Positions 57,346 to 64,000 of a stretch of DNA of 64,000 bases are shown here, one piece after another. Each line of letters starts with the position of its first letter. Position 1 is the first letter of the stretch. The notes beneath the pieces are model-generated. The model was not told the origin of the DNA, made no database searches, and was given only the letters and a program-made list of their open reading frames with translations. The position numbers were made by a program, and so were the translations under genes. Source of the stretch: Chlorophyllum brunneum (taxonomy: Eukaryota > Basidiomycota > Agaricomycetes > Agaricales > Agaricaceae); assembly GCA_963576785.1 (NCBI GenBank), contig OY756140.1, forward strand, positions 2,046,001 to 2,110,000. Direction: 5' to 3'.

Positions 57346-59402
57346 TTAGAGGTTTACATCCCTCAGGATGAGCCCTCTCATCACCCGTCCCCAATTATCT
57401 TCCCAATTGGTCCAGATCCACGTCTCGCCATCATTCTCAACTGCGGATTCTATCGAGTGTAAATGCGGAGGTGGTGTGGAGGGAACCTTGAATGACTCTG
57501 CGAGACTATTGAGTCTGACCGAGTTCGGGAAGCACGCAAGGAGGTCCTGAAACACTATCAATGTTTGTCTTGGAAACGGAGGCAAAGGATATTCACCCCA
57601 AATTGCTCTGCAAGCTGCGCTGCGTCCGAAAACACTAGTCCGTTCACCCTATCCTTCACTAGCTCGTGTAGACTGCACCCCGCACACCACTGATCAGCCA
57701 CCAATTTCGATAGAAGCACTTGACATACCAATCGAAGTTGAGTGCACAAACAGGCAGTCCACAGCCAAACATGTCGACAACCTTCATCGGAAGGTCCAAT
57801 GCGGATGAACTTGAATGCAACGACACGCCCAAATCCGCCGAACCGAGTAATATTGGATAATCTTCTGCCTCCAACCAAACGCTCACACACCGAACCCAAT
57901 TCCAAGTTTTCTGAAGCTCATTTATTTTCTGCATATAGCTTGAACGAAGTGGTCCTTTGCCCGTCACTATGACGAGGAGCTTTGGTAATTTCTTTATTGA
58001 CTGCTGATCTTGAGCATGCAGTTCATACGTGCCAAGTGCGTCGAGAAGGATTGAAAAATCTTCATCTGCGGTCCAAGAGGTACTCGACACAACTAATGCA
58101 GGTCTGTCATGTCGTAAAGTCGGGGGATTTATTTCATGATACGTCAGTTCGTCAGTGCGTTCGCTGGACGGTGTATCAAGTGGAGAACGGATATTCCGTG
58201 AGGCTGTCGCAGATGTGGGTGGCGCGGAAGGAGCCTCACGGGTAATAGTTGAAGGGGTAGGTGAACGCGACTTGGTGACGCGGGGAGGAATAGTTTCGGT
58301 GAAGGGTGTTGAGTAAGGTGGCGAGGAAGGTGGAAGGAAACTGTGGAGGGCTGACTGAGCGAAAAGAGATGAACGGAGTCGTTGGAAGAGCTGGAAAGGA
58401 GGGGGTCAGACCATGAGGACAGGGGGAGGACGAGGCACGACAAACCTCATGTGTTTCTTGTGGTGATGCGTGATGAAAATGGTGTGGAGGTCGGTCGTAG
58501 AGTACGACTTTCTTGCCTCTTATACAAAAGTGAGCTATGAGATTGTGTTGGATTGATGGTTTGCGTACTGGAGATCCCAGTCCTTGACTAAGTGATCTTT
58601 CATGGCTTTGGTGACGAATAGGTGGGCATATGCACGACGACCAAAGGTCTTTTCAAACCTATTTCATGCTCGGGCACCGTACCACCGTCGACGTGATTGA
58701 AGAGCTCACCATTTCGCAACACGAACAAGAAGATGCTTTTCCCCAAGTTTCAACGCGAGGATACTATATCCCAAATTGTGCCAGTCAATGATGACCTTGC
58801 ATCCCCGAATTTTTCCAACAAATTGCACAAGGAGTAACGCGGGGATGCTCGGAGGATTCTGTTCGCAAGGTCGTTAGTAGGTCGTGCAGATTTGAGGCGT
58901 CTGATCCTACCTGAACCAATATGAATTCGGGAGGGACTCTAATCAGAACGACGAGAACGACGAGGATCGAAGTAATTTGGTGTACGATCTTGATTGGTGC
59001 GGCGAGAGTGAATGGCAGCCGTCTTGTGATGGTCGGCGGCTGAGGCAGATGGCGCAAACGAAGCTTGGGCAGCCGTTCCAAGGCTGGAATGGGCTTAGAG
59101 CCTGGAAGAACGAAGACAAGCTTGTCAGTCGCTCCGCCAGAGATGTGTGGGCTACAGGGGGACGCACCACGGTATCCAATGAGGTCTGTCTGGAAGTCGT
59201 TTTGTGCAAAGCTCTGGGCATGGTACATCATGCGTGGACTGCGTCCGATGTCGCCGAGAACAAGGATAGCGACAGAACGAAGAGTGTGCTGCTTGCGGGG
59301 ACGAAAGAAAGAGCAGGCAGTCCATGTGAGCCATGCGAGAACGAGGAGAAAGAGAAAGTCTGGCAGAAAGTCAGCTACATCCTGCGCTCTGTGTTCCGTC
59401 AT
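57346..59402 (-). CDS. ALG1: Chitobiosyldiphosphodolichol beta-mannosyltransferase
   Basis: Alg1 adds the first mannose to GlcNAc2-PP-dolichol on the ER cytosolic face, in N-glycan assembly. The N-terminal hydrophobic helix ([18 protein letters not shown]) precedes [40 protein letters not shown] and [18 protein letters not shown]. The GT-B C-terminal half has [60 protein letters not shown] and the signature [20 protein letters not shown], then [20 protein letters not shown]. It ends [12 protein letters not shown]. Several introns occur. The ATG at 59402 begins a hydrophobic anchor; an in-frame ATG at 59480 overlaps the NFU1 start and is less likely. Confidence 0.93.
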
Positions 59403-59478
59403 GCTACGAGCAGAGAACCATACACGGCTGTGATTTGTCACGCCGTCACGTCCCACACCTCCCGTCTCCACCACCACC

Positions 59479-60442
59479 ATGGCCTGCTCACTGCTCAGAA
59501 CGACGGCGAAGAATGCCCTTCGGAACAGGGCTGTCTGTTGGGCTCAAACCAGGGCTTTTTCACAGCGTTATCGCTCCGTGTTTTTACCAAGACCTCTGAC
59601 TTCTGCTACCTCAATACCTCAATGGCGACAAGTAGATAATGTGGCCGCCCGAACACCCACCCTTGGTGTGCAACGCTCAGCTAGTCCTACGACGTAATAA
59701 TGGCTCATTTCGTTTCTCCAGCCCGTTTCATGTTCATCCAGACTGAAACAACGCCAAACGAGGATTCACTCAAATTCATCCCAGGGACACCTGTCATGGG
59801 CGATGGCACTGCAGAGTTCCTCGACACGCGCAGTGCGTTGGTATCTCCTCTTGCCATCCGTCTCATGGGAGTAGATGGCATCACCGGGGTCTTCTACGGA
59901 CCCGACTTTGTCACAGTCTCCAAAGACTCGGAAAACACATGGGCAGTCGTCAAGCCTGAAATATATTCCATTCTTATGGAGCACTTCTCCTCGGGCCAGC
60001 CCCTCTTCCGTAGCCAGGAAGACCGAGAGGCTGCCGGGCCACAGGATACGAAGATTCTCGACACTGATTCCGAAACGGTGGCCATGATTAAAGAGCTATT
60101 GGAGACGAGGGTACGGCCGGCGATCATGGAAGATGGTGGAGATATTGAGTATAGAGGGTTCGACGAAAGTGATGGAATTGTGAAAGTCAAGTTGAAAGGA
60201 AGCTGTAGAGGTTGTGATTCGAGCACCGTCACGCTCAAGAGTGGGATTGAGCGTATGCTCATGCATTACGTTCCCGAAGTCAAGGGCGTGGACCAGGTGA
60301 GAATCTATGGAGTGGACGTGTCCATACATCTCACAGTCAAACGTTCATATAGATTCTCGACCAGGAGGAGGAAATTGCGCTCAGCGAATTTGAAAAGCTA
60401 GAAAAGAAACTATCGCAAGATGGCAAAAAGGATTCTCAGTGA
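59479..60442 (+). CDS. NFU1: Mitochondrial iron-sulfur scaffold Nfu1
   Basis: Nfu1 delivers [4Fe-4S] clusters to lipoyl synthase and other mitochondrial enzymes. The presequence MACSLLRTTAKNALRNRAV is Arg-rich. The Nfu N domain reads RFMFIQTETTPNEDSLKFIP, GTPVMGDGTAEFLDTRSALV and LAIRLMGVDGITGVFYGPDF. The C-terminal scaffold domain is RPAIMEDGGDIEYRGFDESD, VKLKGSCRGCDSSTVTLKSG with CRGC cluster ligands, and RMLMHYVPEVKGVDQ. The last exon adds ILDQEEEIALSEFEKLEKKL and ends KDSQ. The first intron ends just before CCCGTTTC; its donor (GTCCTA or GTGTGC) is weak, so the join at residues 60-75 is unsure. The gene is divergent from ALG1 with 76 bp between start codons. Confidence 0.93.
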
Positions 60443-60998
60443 GTCTTTCCCTGCAGAATAACACCACCACTGTGATGCTCATATGGTGGTGCAGTATGGC
60501 CCAATATATGTCTGTATAACCACAGTTTCAGACATCTCGGAACCGAAATAGACTAGGTGCACATTGCGGCATGGGAACACCGTTTCCATCTACAGCTATC
60601 TAATCTTATAACCAATCATAATATAGGTATTGTCAGTTGTAGACTGTTCATCACGGCAGAAGCAAGTCTAGGCTGGATAACCAACGTTCTCACTGAGCCG
60701 TTCTCCTGCTATGCCCGTTTTTCTCAGGAAAGATGCTGCGCCACCCAATGGGTCTTGGTAGGCGGGAAACGTCCCCGTTAATTGGTTCACCCAGGGAACT
60801 ATAAGGTTCTGTCCCATGAATGGAGTAACGGCTAGAGAGCAGTGTGAGGGGAATGGAGTTAACGGAGGGAAATGGCGTGCCTCATGGAATGTGACGGGTG
60901 TGACGTGGTCAAGTGACACAGGCTGCTTATTTCCCTGGGCCACCCCTCGTCATGCTCTTGACATCTCACGCCCACCATCTCCCATATGCACCGCGAAA
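60443..60998 (+). promoter_or_regulatory. Upstream region of the copper-fist gene
   Basis: This 556-bp stretch holds the NFU1 3' flank and the copper-fist promoter. I saw no coding content. It should be searched for copper-responsive elements, because such factors often control their own genes. Confidence 0.4.
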
Positions 60999-62633
60999 AT
61001 GGTCTGTTCGCCCACAATTCTCCTACGCTTAGCACTCACTGCATCCTAGGTCTACGTCAATAGCAAGAAATTCGCCTGGTAACTGTCGTGTTTTAGGCTC
61101 AGCCTTCCGGGTCTTTTTCATACCATTCCATCCCAGCGAATCGTGCATTAAAGGCCACCGATCCTCGTCTTGTCACCACACTGACAGGCCCCTTTTCGAA
61201 ATCAAGAAGAAAGGACGACCAGTATCCCAGTGTGAGAAGTGCAGGGAGCTGCGCCAGTCCAAAAAAGTCCATTCTAAATGCACCTGCAATCCAAGACCCG
61301 ATCCCACCAGTCGCGGAGAGGTCCTGGCATCCACAACATCTAAATGTGCGCAAAACCACTACTCTTATGCACAACGATTCATGTCTTAGAACCAACGACC
61401 ACAGCGCGCAGATACATCCCTATCGTCCCCGCCTTACCAAACGGTTTGCGAGATGTTTTAGCTGCATCACAAGTCCAGACTTCGCTCCCCCCAGACGCTC
61501 GACAGCGAGGTAACTTTCGTTATTTATAGCCTTCCTCAAGTTCCATCAGACCACTTATCCTTAAACTAGTGGACACCCTACTGAATCCGTGTAATTGCAA
61601 GAGTGTATGGAAATGCGATTGCCGCCAGGCGCAGCTGTCCTCGTCCATAGACAAGTCCACCCCGGGATCCACCGGCGATCTAGTTACCCTTGCTCATGTG
61701 GCTGCAATGCGCCGCAATGATACCTCAGCAGCAGCTTTAATGCCTCTGAGCTGCACGGCGAAAATTGCTCTACCAAGGACGATCTCCTTACCTTCTACTT
61801 CTGCCAAGCGCCACACGTCTCGTCCATCAAGCCCGCAACAGGACTCGCAAAAACGGTTGAAGCACCACCATTGCCATAATCACAATCATCATCTCCCCCG
61901 CAGTCCTCCCCCCGCTTTAGAGCTTCCACCAATTCATTCCTCCCCTGAGTCATCCCCTGCAGTGAATCAGATCCCGGACTTTGGGGTTATGCCTCCGATC
62001 AGCATTATTGCTTCTTTGGCTGGTTCTGGATGCACCTGCGGGGTCGAATGCGCCTGTCCTGGTTGTGTAGAGCACCGAGGACCCGAATACGCTGCGAAAG
62101 ATCTACATAACTGCTGTGCAGACGGACAGTGCCAGACATGTGTTGATAACCAATCTGGATTCGCTCTTCAGAGCAGCACTTCACCATTTTCGTCCATTCC
62201 AGCTGCATCAACCTCGGCTTCCGTGGTATCGTCCTCTCTAGACTTCATCAACAAGAGCGTATCTCTCGACCGTTTCTTTGCGCGTGCTGCCGCACTGCCA
62301 CCACCCCCACCACGCCGCCGATTAGGAAACGGGATTCAAATCGACCCACGCGAGGTTGCGTATGGCCGTGGTAAATTGCTTCAAGTCACCTTGCCGAAAT
62401 TATGTTGTGGTGGAAGATGCAGTTGCCCAAATGGTCGGTGCGTGTGCGGCGCGTCGTGTGGAGGGTGTTGTGCGGAAACGGATTCTTCGATATCTGCGGC
62501 TGATATTGGCAATGACACCGTTGGAGAGCTCCCAGCTTTATCTCACAACGGTGTCGATGCCAATGTGACACCATCTTCGCTCAATGCCATCCCCGCAGCA
62601 TCAGTGAGGAATTGTTGTTGTGCGGGTTCTTAG
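60999..62633 (+). CDS. Copper-fist transcription factor (Cuf1/Mac1-like)
   Basis: The DNA-binding copper fist is complete: YVNSKKFACESCIKGHRSSS, CHHTDRPLFEIKKKGRPVSQ and CEKCRELRQSKKVHSKCTCN. It has the CxxC, CxH zinc ligands, the minor-groove KKGRP element and later cysteines. The rest is disordered, with C-terminal Cys-rich motifs: NPCNCKSVWKCDCR near residue 110, GCTCGVECACPGC, and CCGGRCSCPNGRCVCGASCG before the end RNCCCAGS. These are copper-sensing sites in Mac1/Cuf1-type regulators of copper (and iron) uptake. The start is unusual: the ATG (60999-61001) is the only coding part of exon 1, and an intron (61002-61049) separates it from GTC TAC GTC. The next introns end near 61134 and 61568. 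Confidence 0.9.
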
Positions 62634-63136
62634 TCATGACTCTTCCTGTTTATGCCTTCCATGTCTCACAGTTATCATGTCCAAGTCTCTTTCATTATCC
62701 GTTATCATATCTCTTCTAGCCCCACCCATTTTCACCTTGTCTTACCTTGGATAACACCATGATCATTTGTAGTAGTCAACAGATGTGGATCCAGGCGAAC
62801 ATGGTTCGTCTTCTTTCCCTCCCTCGTCGATGGATGGCATTGAGTTTGAATTTCGAAAGGTGGCTTGTCAAATGCAAGGTTGTAATTTACATTTACATAC
62901 GTGGTACGGCGCAAGTCGTATCCAAAGAAGTAAGGCGTAGCGCGGATAACATAAACTTTTCATCCAGCCCTGACGATAATTTGCGAAGAGTAAATGAAGA
63001 TAACTACACGCTACGAAGAGATCTATTAGTGAAAATTCGCAAAGAGTAGGTGGTACAACAGACGTATCGTCTGAGACAGGAAAACACATCCACGCGTTAG
63101 CATCTTATATGACCCAGGTAAGGGTGCTTTTTACCA
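62634..63136. other. Convergent 3' ends
   Basis: This 503-bp region lies between converging genes. The open frames on both strands are short and unrecognised. Confidence 0.4.
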
Positions 63137-64000
63137 TCATAATGAAACTGAGTCTGGTTCCGGACAAACGGTCAAATGGGTCGGTCGTCCAGCGAAAAAT
63201 GGTATCCGCACCTTCTTTGGGTTATCTGGTGCGTTACGAACGTAGCGATCGTTATCGACGGGCCTAGATACGGCGTAGAGTTGTGCATCGAAATTGGGTA
63301 TCGAAAGGTGATATGGGCCTGAGACTCACCGATCCTTCTTCTATCGTATGTCGATATTCGTGTCGGGAACGACTCATGAGCGCTATAATGGTGTGAAGGA
63401 GACCAATCGCCATACCTTGCATGATGCGAGCATACTCTGCAAAGTTACACAGACGGCTGTGACACTGAGGACAGGCGACCATTCATTTCCAAGTATAGAT
63501 GCGCAAATCTATCGGCGAGGGGTGCGATTAACCGCCTTGCTCGAATGTTTGAGGAGTCGAGCTCACATGCCCATTGGAATACACATGCTAGAATCACGGG
63601 TATATATGAGTGGACGAACGCGAGAAGAGGTCCTGGTCAGGGAGATGTGGCGCACAGGATGGACTGGGGCTTGACGCCCATCCGTTATGACAAACTGGAC
63701 GGCTGGAGAGGATATGGGGTATTGTGCATCGAAACGGAATTGAAGAGTGTGTACTTCATCCTGTAACATCCGTTGAGTTGTGATCAGACTTTACGCAAGG
63801 TAGAATAAGACCTTGTACTGAGATTCACCCATGACCTCTATCGTAAACCACCAGGTTTCAAAATCATCCGCCTTGACGAGCTTGATACCTATTCACGCGA
63901 GGGTCAGCAAGATGCCAGGCAGTGGTTTCCCGGATATTGGAAACCAGTACACACCAACGGGACACCCTTCTGTTTGAATCTCTTTCAACTCTTTCGCAAG
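63137..64000 (-). CDS. Ubiquitin-conjugating enzyme, UBE2W/Ubc16-type (partial, N-terminus beyond edge)
   Basis: The gene enters from the right edge and is transcribed leftward. Exons join to KELKEIQTEGCPVGVKLVKA, FETWWFTIEVMGESQYK, EVHTLQFRFDAQYPISSPAV, FVITDGRQAPVHPHVYSNGH, then ICASILGNEWSPVLSVTAVC, VTLQSMLASCK and PVDNDRYVRNAPDNPKKVRI. The catalytic Cys is in ICASIL (codon 63503-63505). The YSNGH...ICASIL order and VTLQSMLASCK are as in UBE2W, which attaches ubiquitin to N-termini of substrates. Small exons (a 21-nt exon for HVYSNGH) are typical of these genes here. The C-terminal tail (FFAGRPTHLTVCPEPDSVSL) is longer than in animals and has one extra Cys. The first residues are missing. 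Confidence 0.85.

Noticed and set aside
1..64000. CRISPR arrays, bacterial operons, complete transposons, rRNA
   Set aside because: None seen; the window is intron-rich eukaryotic DNA, and no reverse transcriptase, transposase or phased repeat appears.

Overview
The window is nuclear DNA of a filamentous basidiomycete, most likely an Agaricomycete. Almost every gene is cut by many introns of about 45-70 nt with GT-AG ends, genes are packed on both strands with very short gaps, and the proteins are eukaryotic and of basidiomycete flavour (Osh3-like oxysterol-binding protein, ATG16, Ypt7, AP-1 sigma, topoisomerase II, copper-fist factor, DUF7704-like protein). I found 32 protein-coding genes, cut at both edges. 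I saw no rRNA, tRNA, CRISPR array, operon or complete transposon. Exon joins were read by eye from frames and splice consensus, so individual junctions may be off by a few bases.

Layout. 0-9 kb: partial Osh3-like gene (-), 6-phosphogluconate dehydrogenase (+), an ASNSD1-type asparagine-synthetase-like gene (+), prohibitin PHB1 (+) and a three-RRM Pub1/TIA-1 protein (+). 9-12.5 kb: ATG16 (-) diverging from two tandem copies of the Rab7 GTPase YPT7 (+), a local set of autophagy/vacuole genes. 12.5-18.4 kb: a 1-kb non-coding stretch with promoter-like and LTR-like signals, a large chromodomain protein (+) that may be a Chp1/RITS-type heterochromatin factor, and AP-1 sigma (-). 18.7-25.8 kb: an unknown protein (-), 6-phosphogluconolactonase (-), an unknown membrane protein (-), a PXA-domain protein (+) and a DUF7704-like membrane protein (-). 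26-36.8 kb: a CofD/YvcK-like protein (+), an unknown protein (+), chorismate synthase (-), a possible Sap30-like protein (+), a secreted protein (+) and a type I membrane protein (-). 37-46.4 kb: GCN20-type ABCF ATPase (+) and DNA topoisomerase II (+). 46.5-53 kb: a rhodanese plus tyrosine-phosphatase protein with a very large insertion in the phosphatase domain (+), and a WW-like proline-rich protein (+). 53.4-64 kb: ISA1 (-), RVS167 BAR-SH3 (-), SDO1 (+), ALG1 (-), NFU1 (+), a copper-fist regulator (+) and a partial UBE2W/UBC16-type ubiquitin-conjugating enzyme (-).

Functional links. Two consecutive enzymes of the oxidative pentose phosphate pathway (6-phosphogluconolactonase and 6-phosphogluconate dehydrogenase) lie about 18 kb apart. 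Two late-acting mitochondrial iron-sulfur assembly factors (ISA1, NFU1) lie within 7 kb of each other and of a copper-sensing regulator. ATG16 and Ypt7 both act in autophagy. Most other neighbours are unrelated housekeeping genes.

The best leads for follow-up are the tandem YPT7 copies, the roughly 440-residue insertion inside the tyrosine phosphatase, the ASNSD1 intron whose 5' splice site differs by one base from a perfect donor, several ultrashort first coding exons (3, 8, 21 and 22 nt), two GC-AG introns, and the candidate Chp1-like chromodomain protein.
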